The notes: a model not told the origin generated them from the letters alone. Positions 20,571-30,463 are shown, counted from the stretch's first letter. The stretch is DNA of 38,990 nucleotides from Marinimicrobium sp. (GCA_027322215.1 DAHVRW010000004.1:1-38990), one strand, 5' to 3'. Numbers and translations: made by a program.

Positions 20571-22148
20571 TCAATCCAATTGAACGTGATCCGATTGCGT
20601 GAACAGCATCAGCCGCGGATAGACACTCGGTTGTTCCGGCGCCTGGCCTGCGGCCAGCAAGGGGTTGAGTATGTCCATCCGCAGGGCGCCGGTAATAATG
20701 TCCAGCCGGCCGTTGCCGGTAACATCCACCAGCTCAATGGGCACCAGGCCGTTGATATTACCGCTGATGGGGCGGGGGCGGAAGTTTTGTTTACCGTCGT
20801 TCTCGAACCAGATCAACGATTGGCGTTTAGGGTCATCCCAGTGATTGGCCCATGAGCTGACCACCACATCCAGATGCCCGTCGCCCGTTAAATCGCCCAC
20901 AGCCAGGTTGGCGGCACCGTAAAAACGGCCGATGTCGTGGTAGGCAAACTGCAGCTCGCCCAAGTTCTCCAGCCACTGCACACCGTGATACGGCTTGGGT
21001 TCACTTTGCGTATCAAACGCGTCGCCATTGGTGAAGATAAGGTCCGGGCGGCCATCCTGATTCAGGTCCACCACCTGCAAACTGGTCATGCCAAACATAG
21101 GGTTGCCAGCGTTGGCGATGGTAACTTGCTTAAACCCATTGTCACCTTGATTGACGAACGCGACCACTTCCTCTCGCTCTTGAGCAATGAGTGTGACCAA
21201 GTCCATTTTTCCGTCGTTGGTGAGGTCCACGGGTAGAAGAGTCAGTGCGCCACTCAATTGAAGTAAGGAATGCTTTTTGAACCGACCTTCATCGAGGTTT
21301 TCCAACCAAAACAGCTCGCCTACCTGACCGCCCCCGAATACCGCAACGGCCAGGTCCAGACGCCCGTTGTTGTTGAGGTCCACCGCGCGAACATCGCTAA
21401 CCCGACCCAGCCCGTCGATGATCAGATGTGGAGTAAAATCGCCGCTCTCCTCTTGGATGAGCACAAACACCTTTCCCGCCAGCGCCTCCATGGGCGGCAG
21501 AATGCCCAGATCCGCCACCAAAATATCCATCCGCCCGTCGCCGTTGAAATCAACCGCTTGGGTGGATACCGGAAAGGTGAGCTCGGCCAGCGTCGTTTCT
21601 TGCCATTGCACTGCGCCGCCATCGCCTTTTCTATGGGCCTCAAGCAGTATCACCTTACCGGTCTCGCCGTCGCTGACCAAAAAGTTAAGCTCGCCTGAAC
21701 CCAAATTGACCGGTTGTATGTGGGCAATTTGTGGCAGCTCTGAATGGGCCCCGATCGCGCTCGCCTCAAAACTGACTTGGGGGTGGGGTTGATCTATGTA
21801 AGGGAGCCGGGGCAGTTCCGTCGGGCTGCTACCGTAATACAGGGCCTTGATGTGATGGGCATGCTCAGCCGGTATGAACTCACTGCCGGTTTGGCGGCGC
21901 GCCAGCTCGACCATGGCGTCAATGACATGGGGCCAGCTGTGCTTAGGCAGGAGAGAGGGCGAGGGCACAGCGTGGCAGGCGCCACAGTACTGCTGGACCA
22001 GGGCCATGATCTTTTCGGCGCTCATCTGTTCTGGGGGGCGCTCTGAACCTCCGCCTGTTCCCCCATTGGCCCCCGAGGCCCAAGCGCCCGGAGTCGCTGA
22101 GAGGAAACTAAGAAGAAGTCCGAAACAAAGGTGTGCGGTGATTCTCAT
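20571..22148 (-). CDS. Secreted FG-GAP/VCBS beta-propeller protein with N-terminal c-type heme motif
   Basis: Signal peptide; CGACH motif; repeats such as AVDFNGDGRMDILVADLG, AVDLNNNGRLDLAVAVFG, VVDLNQDGRPDLIFTNGD, VGDLTGDGHLDVVVSSW. Confidence 0.85.
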   Translation of the reverse strand: MRITAHLCFGLLLSFLSATPGAWASGANGGTGGGSERPPEQMSAEKIMALVQQYCGACHAVPSPSLLPKHSWPHVIDAMVELARRQTGSEFIPAEHAHHIKALYYGSSPTELPRLPYIDQPHPQVSFEASAIGAHSELPQIAHIQPVNLGSGELNFLVSDGETGKVILLEAHRKGDGGAVQWQETTLAELTFPVSTQAVDFNGDGRMDILVADLGILPPMEALAGKVFVLIQEESGDFTPHLIIDGLGRVSDVRAVDLNNNGRLDLAVAVFGGGQVGELFWLENLDEGRFKKHSLLQLSGALTLLPVDLTNDGKMDLVTLIAQEREEVVAFVNQGDNGFKQVTIANAGNPMFGMTSLQVVDLNQDGRPDLIFTNGDAFDTQSEPKPYHGVQWLENLGELQFAYHDIGRFYGAANLAVGDLTGDGHLDVVVSSWANHWDDPKRQSLIWFENDGKQNFRPRPISGNINGLVPIELVDVTGNGRLDIITGALRMDILNPLLAAGQAPEQPSVYPRLMLFTQSDHVQLD

Positions 22149-22233
22149 GGCCCCGCCAGTGTCGCTAATGGATAGCGCCCGATTCTGTCGGAATGAACGA
22201 CGGAAATCAAACCGCGTGTGGGTTCCATTTTTA

Positions 22234-22911
22234 TCACGGGGCGCGTGGGCGCAGGTCCCGATACTGCAGGAAAAGCCAATAGCTCACCGCCACCAGCGCG
22301 GTCAAAACACACGGCACCAGCATGGCGGAGAAGTGATACCGGTTAAAAAGCAGCGCACCCACGATACCGCCGATGAGAAAGCCGGCGATGAGGGTGATGT
22401 ACAGGATAAATTTTCGGACGTCGATTTTCTGGCCGCGAAACCTGAGCCCCAGCGCCACTCCAAGGTCGGTAAATAGGCCGGTGACGTGCGTCGTTCTCAC
22501 CACTGCGCCGCTGTAGGTGGTGGTCATGGCATTTTGCAGGCCACAAGCAGCGGCCGCAAAAAAGTGGCCAGCCATCATCCCATTGGATAGCAGGAGCAGC
22601 GATACCAGCAGCAGTACCGATTCGCTCAGCAGCGCCACGCTGTAACTGCGACCGAGCTTGAGCGCGGTATTGCCAATGACCAGCCCGCTATAGGCGGCGC
22701 CAACCATGAAACTGATAATGACCAGTATCAGATGGATGATATCCTGGGTATTGGCGCTGACGATCTCTACTGATAAGAATGTGGATACGCCCGTCAGATG
22801 AGATACGACCTGGTGCGCTAATCCGAGCACACCCACAGCGTTAATAAAGCCCGCATTCAGCGCCAGTAAAAAACCTCCGGCTTCAACCCATTTTGGCAGT
22901 CTATTGATCAT
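22234..22911 (-). CDS. DUF1275 (YoaK-like) membrane protein
   Basis: LALNAGFINAVGVLGLAHQVVSHLTGVSTFLSVEI and TTYSGAVVRTTHVTGLFTDLGVALG are typical of the family; start ambiguous (22941 also open). Confidence 0.85.
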   Translation of the reverse strand: MINRLPKWVEAGGFLLALNAGFINAVGVLGLAHQVVSHLTGVSTFLSVEIVSANTQDIIHLILVIISFMVGAAYSGLVIGNTALKLGRSYSVALLSESVLLLVSLLLLSNGMMAGHFFAAAACGLQNAMTTTYSGAVVRTTHVTGLFTDLGVALGLRFRGQKIDVRKFILYITLIAGFLIGGIVGALLFNRYHFSAMLVPCVLTALVAVSYWLFLQYRDLRPRAP

Positions 22912-23037
22912 ATAATCGCTTATTGCCCGTTCATAACCCACGATGCCGAATAGGAATCTCCTATACAGCGCCGCCGGCGATTGGTTTGTTGTGAACGCGT
23001 TACGCCGGCGCCGCGACGATTTAACGCTTTGATAGCG

Positions 23038-24180
23038 CTATGAAAGAATAACCCGAACTTTGTGAAACCCGCCCACGGGTGCCGTCTCGCGCTCAAGGCT
23101 TTGGCTTTCGGCAAATGACAAGGAGGACGCGCCCGCAAGCAGTGCTCGGGTCGCAATGCGCAATTGCCAGGTGGCTAACAGTCGGCCGGGGCATACGTGC
23201 TTGCCGATACCATAAACGAGATTGTTTTTAGCGTGTGCCACCGGATCAAACGTGTTGTGGTTAAAGACGTTCTCGTCGCGGTTGGCGGAGGTCCAGTTCA
23301 GTTTCACTGTGGCGCCGCTGGGAATGTTCTGGCCGCCGATGTTGACTGGGCAAGTTGTGATCCGTCGGTTGGATATAAATGGATTATCCAGGCGAAGAAT
23401 TTCGTCGATGGCCGCCTCCACCTCAGCATCTGAGGCGATGCGTAAGCGCCGGGCGTAGTCCGGGTGGCGCACCAGGTACTCTACGATTACACCCACACAC
23501 AGGGCGATGGAGCCCAGATCTCCGCCGGTCCAGTTGCGCAGAATTGATACCAGCTCAGCCTCGCTGAGTAAGCGATCATGGATGCGGTCGCGACACAGTT
23601 GTGTAGTGACATCGTCCGGGGCTTGGTCGCCAGCGGCTCGGCGCGGCGCAATGACAGAGCGGATAATCGCATCAAATGTCTCGGCCACCTGGGCCATCTG
23701 CTCGTGCTCTCCTGAGCGTGTCGCACGATGATTGGCCGACATCCATGCCAAAAGCTCGGGCTCCAGTTGCGCGGGCCAGCCCAGCCAGGCGCATTGGGCC
23801 CGTACCGCGAACACCGCGCCGATATCATGCACCGCGTCCACGGGCTCGCCTCTGGGTAGCTCATCAACCAGGTGCCGGGCAATTTGTTCAAACGTAGTCA
23901 CATAGGGTGTTAGCGCTTCGCGGCTTAGGTAGCGATCGATGATCGCCCGGTATTGGGTATGCTCTTCGCCGTCCAGGCCGTTGGGGATCTGTAAATAACG
24001 GGACACATTGCTGGAGAAATGCTCATGATTCTGTGCCGCTTGCACTACCTCGGCGTGGCGGAGTAACACCCAATCGCCAGCGCTATTTTTAACGATGGGG
24101 TATTTGGGGCGCAGCTGATCGGTGTAAGCACGAAGGTCGCGACCGGCGGCGGTGAGATCATCAGGCATATGGTCGGTCAT
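23038..24180 (-). CDS. Cytochrome P450
   Basis: Heme-Cys loop VYGIGKHVCPGRLLATWQLR, K-helix ExxR (DEILRLDNPFISNRR), I-helix region GGDLGSIALCVGVIVEYL. Confidence 0.93.
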   Translation of the reverse strand: MTDHMPDDLTAAGRDLRAYTDQLRPKYPIVKNSAGDWVLLRHAEVVQAAQNHEHFSSNVSRYLQIPNGLDGEEHTQYRAIIDRYLSREALTPYVTTFEQIARHLVDELPRGEPVDAVHDIGAVFAVRAQCAWLGWPAQLEPELLAWMSANHRATRSGEHEQMAQVAETFDAIIRSVIAPRRAAGDQAPDDVTTQLCRDRIHDRLLSEAELVSILRNWTGGDLGSIALCVGVIVEYLVRHPDYARRLRIASDAEVEAAIDEILRLDNPFISNRRITTCPVNIGGQNIPSGATVKLNWTSANRDENVFNHNTFDPVAHAKNNLVYGIGKHVCPGRLLATWQLRIATRALLAGASSLSFAESQSLERETAPVGGFHKVRVILS

Positions 24181-24264
24181 GGGTGTTCCTGTTATTTAGA
24201 ACTAAGAGCGAATTGTATTAAGCGCTACGAGCGGTATGGATAGTTTACCCGGCGCCCATCAGGT

Positions 24265-24972
24265 TCACGTTGCGGCGCGCAGCAGCTCCCGGCGAATTTT
24301 ACCGATCGCGCCCATGGGGTTAAGGCCTTTCGGGCACACCCAGGCACAGTTGCCGATACTGCGGCAGCGAAACAGACTGAAAGGGTCCTGCAGAGCGTTG
24401 AGCCGTTCGGCGCGGGCCTGATCGCGGCTGTCCAGAATGAAGCGCAGCGATTGCAATAACGCCGCTGGACCCAAGTATTTTTCCGGGTTCCACCACCAAG
24501 AAGGGCATTGCGATGTACAGCAGCCACATAGAATGCAATCGTACAAGCCGTTGAGTTTGTCGCGCTCTTGGGGCGATTGCAAATACTCAATGGTGGGCGC
24601 CCGGTCGCGGTTGACTAGCCACGGTTGGACGCGTTTGTACTGTTTGAAAAACAGCGTTTGATCCACCACCAGATCGCGGATCACCGGCATGCCCGGCAAC
24701 GGCCGAATAACCAGAAGGTTCGAGCGCCCAATCGCTTCGCCAATGGGCTTTATGCACGCCAGCCAGTTTTTGCCGTTGATATTCATGCCGTCGGAGCCGC
24801 ACACGCCTTCGGCGCAGGAGCGCCGATAACTCAGCGTTGGGTCATTTTCCCGCAGGTACTCCAGTGCATCCAGCACCATGCGCTTACGAAAATCGTCGGG
24901 AAGTGCCAGCGCCTGCATGTACGGTGCTTTGTCTCGATCGGGGTTATACCGATAGATCTGTACGTTAATCAT
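24265..24972 (-). CDS. sdhB: Succinate dehydrogenase/fumarate reductase iron-sulfur subunit (orphan)
   Basis: RSCAEGVCGSDGMNINGKNWLAC (2Fe-2S), CILCGCCTSQCPSWWWNPEKYLGPAALL and CRSIGNCAWVCPKGLNPMGAIG (cluster ligands). No sdhA/C/D alongside. Confidence 0.92.
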   Translation of the reverse strand: MINVQIYRYNPDRDKAPYMQALALPDDFRKRMVLDALEYLRENDPTLSYRRSCAEGVCGSDGMNINGKNWLACIKPIGEAIGRSNLLVIRPLPGMPVIRDLVVDQTLFFKQYKRVQPWLVNRDRAPTIEYLQSPQERDKLNGLYDCILCGCCTSQCPSWWWNPEKYLGPAALLQSLRFILDSRDQARAERLNALQDPFSLFRCRSIGNCAWVCPKGLNPMGAIGKIRRELLRAAT

Positions 24973-25074
24973 CGACTGTGCCCTTTGTTCCGTTGACGGT
25001 TAAAGAACTGCTCGAACGATGTGTACGCAGGCGCGGCGTGTTCAACCGATAGTAGAAAATCGCCGAATGAAAGT

Positions 25075-25821
25075 CTATTCGCTTGTGTTTTGAACCGTTT
25101 TCAGCGCTTGCTCAACAATGGGCTGTAGACGCTCATAGGGGACAAAACCGGGCACGACCTGGTTGCCCACGAGAAGCGTTGGTGTGCCGCGAAAGCCCAA
25201 ACGGCGAAAGGTTTGCTGGTTGCGCTCGATGGCCTCGCTGGCCGTGTCGTCCACCTTGAGCAGCGCCGCTGTGCCGGTGTCCTTGGCAATACGGTTAAGG
25301 GAGCGCCCCGTGTGATTGCCCCGGTGCGCCATTAAACGGGAGTGCACTTCAGGGTACTTCTGCGGCGCGGCGCGCCATACTTGCAGCGCATAGAGAGCCG
25401 AGTTTGTGTCCAAGCCCTGGGCCCGTTGTTGGCGCAGGGATAAATTAATATTGACGACCTGCACCTGTGGGTATTCGGCGCGAATTTGTTCTAACACGGA
25501 TTCCAGCCGTTTACAGAAAGGGCAGTTGTAGTCGGTGAAGTTGACGATGGTCAGTTGCGGCTGTTCCGCGCCCAACCACGGATGCGCTGGGTTATCGATG
25601 AGCCATTCTTGTTCGGACGCTCCCAGGCTTCCGCCGGCTTCTTTCTCGGCCACATAAAGCAGTAAACTGTCGTACAGGCCGTCGATTACCTCTGGATTGC
25701 TCTGGAGCAATTCCATTATTTCCTGAACTCGCTCTTGCTGGGTAGGGGTCGGCTGTTGCGCGTACGCGCCCAGAGTTAATAACAAACCGATCGATGCGAT
25801 TAAAATACGTTGCATAAACAT
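25075..25821 (-). CDS. DsbA/ScsC-like periplasmic thioredoxin-fold protein
   Basis: Signal peptide; TIVNFTDYNCPFCKRLESVLEQIRAEYPQVQVVNINLSL; cis-Pro region RGTPTLLVGNQVVPGFVPYERL. Confidence 0.85.
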   Translation of the reverse strand: MFMQRILIASIGLLLTLGAYAQQPTPTQQERVQEIMELLQSNPEVIDGLYDSLLLYVAEKEAGGSLGASEQEWLIDNPAHPWLGAEQPQLTIVNFTDYNCPFCKRLESVLEQIRAEYPQVQVVNINLSLRQQRAQGLDTNSALYALQVWRAAPQKYPEVHSRLMAHRGNHTGRSLNRIAKDTGTAALLKVDDTASEAIERNQQTFRRLGFRGTPTLLVGNQVVPGFVPYERLQPIVEQALKTVQNTSE

Positions 25822-25833
25822 AGTTGGGTTTCC

Positions 25834-26361
25834 TTAATCGTTGAACGAGAGTGCGTGCCACTGCAGGCGCAACCACATGCCCACAGGCGTGGTGATGCCC
25901 GTGGTGCTAGAGACGACTTCGCCGTGTTTGAGAATCAATAATGTAGGGGTGGCGCGGATGCCCCAGGCTTGAGCGAGGGTGTTGCGCGGGTCGTTAATGG
26001 TATTGAAGCGATAGTTTTTGGCTTGCTGATACGCGTGCACCCGCTCGCTCTCGCCGGAGGCAATAGCGATGGATACGACGGTGTGATCGCCACCGGCGAG
26101 CCGGCTCACACTCGGGGACACAAAGCGGCAGACACCACACCAGGTAGCCCAGAAGTAGACCAGAACCGGTTGCTCATAGCTTAGGGCCAATAAATCCACA
26201 TGGGTACCATCCAGTAGCGTCATCGGCTCTGCTGACACAACCTGATGCGGTATTGTGCGGCTGCGCCACTGATCCACTAGCGCACTGATCAGAACAAACA
26301 CCAATAAGAAGACCAAGAGTTGACGCAAAGCGTTGAACCAGCGCTGTTGGCGTATCTTCAT
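25834..26361 (-). CDS. ScsD/TlpA-like membrane-anchored thioredoxin
   Basis: N-terminal TM; PVLVYFWATWCGVCRFVSPSVSRL; ATPTLLILKHGEVV. ATG overlaps the upstream stop codon by one nt. Confidence 0.85.
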   Translation of the reverse strand: MKIRQQRWFNALRQLLVFLLVFVLISALVDQWRSRTIPHQVVSAEPMTLLDGTHVDLLALSYEQPVLVYFWATWCGVCRFVSPSVSRLAGGDHTVVSIAIASGESERVHAYQQAKNYRFNTINDPRNTLAQAWGIRATPTLLILKHGEVVSSTTGITTPVGMWLRLQWHALSFND

Positions 26362-28493
26362 CACTGCCCCCGTGCCCGTTGAAGTGCCGCCATAACTTCT
26401 CGTTCCCGTAACAGCACCGGCAGGCGAACGCCCTCGGGCGCTCCAGGGCCGTAGACCACATTAAATGGCACCCCAGCTCGACCATGGGATTGCAAGTAAT
26501 CCGTAATGGTCGAGCTGGGTGTGGTCCAGTCGGCCCGCTGCAGCACGATATCCTCGGCGTGCAGCGCGTCGTAGACGGGCTGCTGCAATAACACGCCCAT
26601 TTCATTGGCTTTACAGGTAATGCACCAATCGGCGGTCACATCGACGAATACGACGTGGCCGGCGTTGACCTGCTCAGTAATAGCGGCTTGCTCGAATGGC
26701 TGCCATGGATGGCTCTCAGGAAGGCTAAAGCGACCGCTGCCCACCGTGGTGAGTAAAACGGCAGCGGTAATCACCGGTATTCCGGTGGAGAGGGTTACCG
26801 CCAGTACCTTGGCACCGTAACGCCGGCCGATCAGGACCAGGGTGATGCTGACCAACAAGGTGGCGGTTACCGCCACTATCGATCCGCCCCATAAGCGTAC
26901 CAACAGACTCAACAGCCAGGCGCTGGTCAGTAGCAGCATGATCCCAAACACGACCTGCATAATGGACATCCAACGCCCTGGCTTGGGCAGATACGTCGCC
27001 AATCGGGGCATGGCCGCCACCGTTAGCCAGGGCAGCGCCATACCCAGGCCCAGAGCGGTGAAAATTACCAGCAGTTGTAGTGTGTCGGCCCCTAGAGCAA
27101 ACGCGACCGCGGTGCCTAAAAACGGCGCCGAACACGGCGTTGCCAGCAGCGTCGCAAACATCCCTTGCACGAAGTGGCCGCGGTGGGAGTGGTCGCCGCG
27201 GGTGGCCAGCCATTGGTTCATAGCTCCGGGTAGGCGCAGCGTCCACACGCCCAGAAGGTTCAAGGCAAACAGCCAGGTTACCGCCACCATAACGATAATG
27301 AACGCGGTGTTGTGGAATTGAATACCCCAGCCCACCGCTTGGCCAGTTGCTTTCAAGGCCCACAAAAATCCAGCGAGCAACCAGAAGGAAAAGAGAATCC
27401 CCGCGGCTGAAGCTAAAAATTGTCCGCGAATCATTCGCCGATTTTCAGTGCCCGCGTTCAGCACGCTATGGAGCTTGAGCCCAAGCACCGGCAGTACGCA
27501 GGGCATCAGGTTTAGAATCAACCCACCCAAAAGCGCAAAACCGAGCATGGGGAGCAGGCCCATGGCCGGCTGAGCCGTGACCGGAGCCGGTCCGGCCGAC
27601 GCGGTCACCGTCACCTCTTCCGCCAGGGAATTGTCGAAGATGGTGATCTGTATTGGGAGCTGTGTAAGATCTGGCAATTCGCGCCACGAGCTGAGCTCAA
27701 ACGTGGCCAGCAGTTGCTCCCCCTGCACCTCGATGCTGGGCGGCTCAAGCTGTACCTCGGCTAGCGCACCGGCGACATCGTCCAGCAACACATCGGGGTT
27801 TTGCCAAGCATGAGCCGCGGTCGCCAGCACCTGCAAGCGCTGCCTGTCCGCCTGCCAATAAGCGGCTGTTTGGCTCAACGCGCCGGTGTCGCGCGGCACC
27901 TGACTGTAGGCCTGCTGAAAACGGTGGCTGCGCTCTGGGTCGGCGCGCATAGTGCCAGGGTTTTCCAGCGGCAGCGTCAGGTCGAAATCCGTAAGGACAC
28001 AGATATAGGTACACGAGGGCAGGGTAAATACACCCTTAAAGACGGCGGGCTGGGCGGGATCGTCCAGGTGTAGTACCAGAGGGAAGGCCAGCGCGCCCTC
28101 ATAGCCTAAGGTGTTGAACCCCAACAGGTTGTAGCGCTTGGGTAAGGGCCAGTGCCACTCGACCCGTTGAATGTTGCTCGATTCCTGCCACTCGAGCTCC
28201 GGCGCTATGCCGCCTTCACCCGGCGAGCGCCAATAGGTTTTCCAATCCTTGGCCAGACTGACTTCCAGCAAAGCGTTTACCCGGTTGCCAGCGCGCTCGC
28301 CGGTCACGGACAGACGCACGGATGCATCTGGGTGCTCGGGTACAGTCAGCCAGCCGGTGTCGGGAAGTGGGCCCTGAGCACTCGCGGCCAGAACCTGAGC
28401 ACTCGCGGCCAGAAAAAGAAACGTGATGGCGCTTAACAGCGCCGCCGCACTGGCTCGACGCCAGCGCCGCCAAAGTCTAGATGTGGATAACAT
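26361..28493 (-). CDS. ScsB/DsbD-family thiol:disulfide interchange protein
   Basis: Signal peptide, N-terminal Cys domain (LPSCTYICVLTDFDL), membrane Cys (LMPCVLPVLGLK, LATPCSAPFLGTAVAFAL), C-terminal Trx FVDVTADWCITCKANE. Confidence 0.9.
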   Translation of the reverse strand: MLSTSRLWRRWRRASAAALLSAITFLFLAASAQVLAASAQGPLPDTGWLTVPEHPDASVRLSVTGERAGNRVNALLEVSLAKDWKTYWRSPGEGGIAPELEWQESSNIQRVEWHWPLPKRYNLLGFNTLGYEGALAFPLVLHLDDPAQPAVFKGVFTLPSCTYICVLTDFDLTLPLENPGTMRADPERSHRFQQAYSQVPRDTGALSQTAAYWQADRQRLQVLATAAHAWQNPDVLLDDVAGALAEVQLEPPSIEVQGEQLLATFELSSWRELPDLTQLPIQITIFDNSLAEEVTVTASAGPAPVTAQPAMGLLPMLGFALLGGLILNLMPCVLPVLGLKLHSVLNAGTENRRMIRGQFLASAAGILFSFWLLAGFLWALKATGQAVGWGIQFHNTAFIIVMVAVTWLFALNLLGVWTLRLPGAMNQWLATRGDHSHRGHFVQGMFATLLATPCSAPFLGTAVAFALGADTLQLLVIFTALGLGMALPWLTVAAMPRLATYLPKPGRWMSIMQVVFGIMLLLTSAWLLSLLVRLWGGSIVAVTATLLVSITLVLIGRRYGAKVLAVTLSTGIPVITAAVLLTTVGSGRFSLPESHPWQPFEQAAITEQVNAGHVVFVDVTADWCITCKANEMGVLLQQPVYDALHAEDIVLQRADWTTPSSTITDYLQSHGRAGVPFNVVYGPGAPEGVRLPVLLREREVMAALQRARGQ
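28373..28414. repeat. Perfect 21-bp tandem duplication in the signal-peptide coding region of scsB
   Basis: cctgagcactcgcggccagaa x2; encodes the repeated AASAQ in LAASAQVLAASAQGP. Confidence 0.95.
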
Positions 28494-28563
28494 GGGGGTG
28501 CTCCGATGCGCAATTTTACCAAGGTGATTCGACTATCGGTCGAGCTCGGGTAAAACCGTGGCG

Positions 28564-28938
28564 CTATTCTCGGAACACGCAAAAGTAGAGGTGCTGTCGT
28601 CGTTTGGGAGTGAAAGGGGCGTCGCGAGACCGGCTCCATGCGGGACGGCCGCCGAACCCTAAGAGCAGGGTGAGCAGAGCGAAGCTGGCGGGTATTCCAG
28701 CGTCTACTCCGTAGGCGTGGCCGCTGAGCAGTTGACCGGACATTTCGCAATCGGAAGTGTCCGTGCCGGATGTTTCGCCCCCAAGCTCTACGACCGCGTT
28801 CGCCTGAAAAGGGCACGCGGTCGCGTTCAGCATTTGCCCCCAGCAGACCAGCAACACCAACGCAACCGCCAGCAGCGAGCCGATGGCACGTTGTCGCGAC
28901 GAGTACTGTGGAGGCGTTTGTTGCATGGTGTCGGTCAT
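28564..28938 (-). CDS. Small Cys-containing membrane protein upstream of scsB
   Basis: ~124 aa, TM (AIGSLLAVALVLLVCWGQML), CPFQ and C residues, second hydrophobic segment; same strand as scsB. Confidence 0.55.
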   Translation of the reverse strand: MTDTMQQTPPQYSSRQRAIGSLLAVALVLLVCWGQMLNATACPFQANAVVELGGETSGTDTSDCEMSGQLLSGHAYGVDAGIPASFALLTLLLGFGGRPAWSRSRDAPFTPKRRQHLYFCVFRE

Positions 28939-29057
28939 CGTGTCGCGCTTATGGCGTCGATCGCGTCTTGCCGCGAGTTCGCCCATAAGCGTTTTAGAGA
29001 TACGGCTATGCATCATAGCAGATGGCTGTCCACACTGCAGGAGCTGTACAGATGCGG

Positions 29058-30416
29058 TTACCCTCGCAAGCTTTGCCCTACGGTGAGCAGTATCAGCGCC
29101 GGACAAATAAAGCGCACGTAAAAGGGCCACACTTTCCAAAACAGGCTGTGTTCGACACCTAGGTGGCCGGTTTGCAGCTCTTTCAGCACTTGGTTGCGGT
29201 GCATGACCCAGCCGGCATAAACGCAGAGCGCCAGGCCCAGGATCGGTTGACTGTATTTTGTGGTCAACGAGACAATGAAATCGAACAGTGGGTTCATATT
29301 CGAAACAATCAACACGCTGATCGCGAAAATGGCCGTACCTACCACCAGAGCGGCGCGGCTGCGTTGCATACGAGTGCGCTCGATGATGACTGATACCGGC
29401 GCTTCGAGCATGGAGATGGATGAGGTGAGTGCGGCAATGGTCATCAGTGCAAAAAAGGCCAGACTTAAGCCGACACCCGCCACGCCCATCGAGCCAAACA
29501 GACTGGGCAATACTTGGAAGATCAACCGAGGACCGGCGATGAGGCTACCGTCATCGCCGTAAATCATTACGCCGTGATGTTGGGCAACGTACATGGCGGG
29601 GATGATGAGCAGCCCAGCTGTGAACGCGATGCCGACATCCAGCAAGGTGACGGCGACACCCAGACGGGGCAGGCTCTCCTTTTTACTCAGGTATGAGCCG
29701 TAAATGAGCAAGGTGCCGACCCCCAGCGACAGGGAAAAGAACGCCTGCCCCATGGCACTTAACAACAGCGCCGGATCGGTTAGCTGGTCGAAGTCCGGCA
29801 CCAAATAGGTATGCAAACCTGCCATGGCACCGGGTTGCAGCAACACGTAGATAATCAGGCCCAGCAGAATGGCCAAAAGCAGTGGCATTAAACGGGTGGA
29901 CCAGGCTTCAATGCCCGCCTGGACACCTCGGGCGACAATCCAGATGGTCAGGCCCATAAAAATCAAAGCAACGAGCAGGTTGCGTAGCAGGCCGTCCTGG
30001 CCAAGCCAGTGGGAGACGCTGTGTAAGCTGAGTACTTGCGCTAAAGGCTGCCCGAAGTGGGCAATCATCCAGCCGGAGACGATGGCGTAAAAACTCAGGA
30101 TAAGGCTGGCGGTGAGTACCCCATAAATACCGACGGCTTTGCCCAGCCGTCGGCTGAACACCGTCTGGCCGACGCCTTCCAGTGCGGTGACCACGTTGGC
30201 TCGGGCGTATCGGCCGATAACCAGCTCCGCCATAAGCGCCGGGTAAGCCAGCAGAAATGCCAGCACCAAATAGGCCAGTACAAAGGCGCCGCCCCCGTTG
30301 CTGGCGGCCTGGGTAGGAAAGCCCCAAAAATTACCAAGTCCCACCGCTGAGCCTACGGCGGCGAGCAAAAAACCGAATTTGGAGGAAAATTGTTCGCGCT
30401 TGTCCGACATAAACAT
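29058..30416 (-). CDS. Neurotransmitter:sodium symporter (NSS/SNF) family transporter
   Basis: REQFSSKFGFLLAAVGSAVGLGNFWGFPTQAASNGGGAFVLAYL is the NSS TM1 signature; ~11-12 TM. Confidence 0.92.
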   Translation of the reverse strand: MFMSDKREQFSSKFGFLLAAVGSAVGLGNFWGFPTQAASNGGGAFVLAYLVLAFLLAYPALMAELVIGRYARANVVTALEGVGQTVFSRRLGKAVGIYGVLTASLILSFYAIVSGWMIAHFGQPLAQVLSLHSVSHWLGQDGLLRNLLVALIFMGLTIWIVARGVQAGIEAWSTRLMPLLLAILLGLIIYVLLQPGAMAGLHTYLVPDFDQLTDPALLLSAMGQAFFSLSLGVGTLLIYGSYLSKKESLPRLGVAVTLLDVGIAFTAGLLIIPAMYVAQHHGVMIYGDDGSLIAGPRLIFQVLPSLFGSMGVAGVGLSLAFFALMTIAALTSSISMLEAPVSVIIERTRMQRSRAALVVGTAIFAISVLIVSNMNPLFDFIVSLTTKYSQPILGLALCVYAGWVMHRNQVLKELQTGHLGVEHSLFWKVWPFYVRFICPALILLTVGQSLRG

Positions 30417-30463
30417 CCCCAGATTATTGTTGTTGTCTCAGGGCGTCGATGGACCTAACAAAT

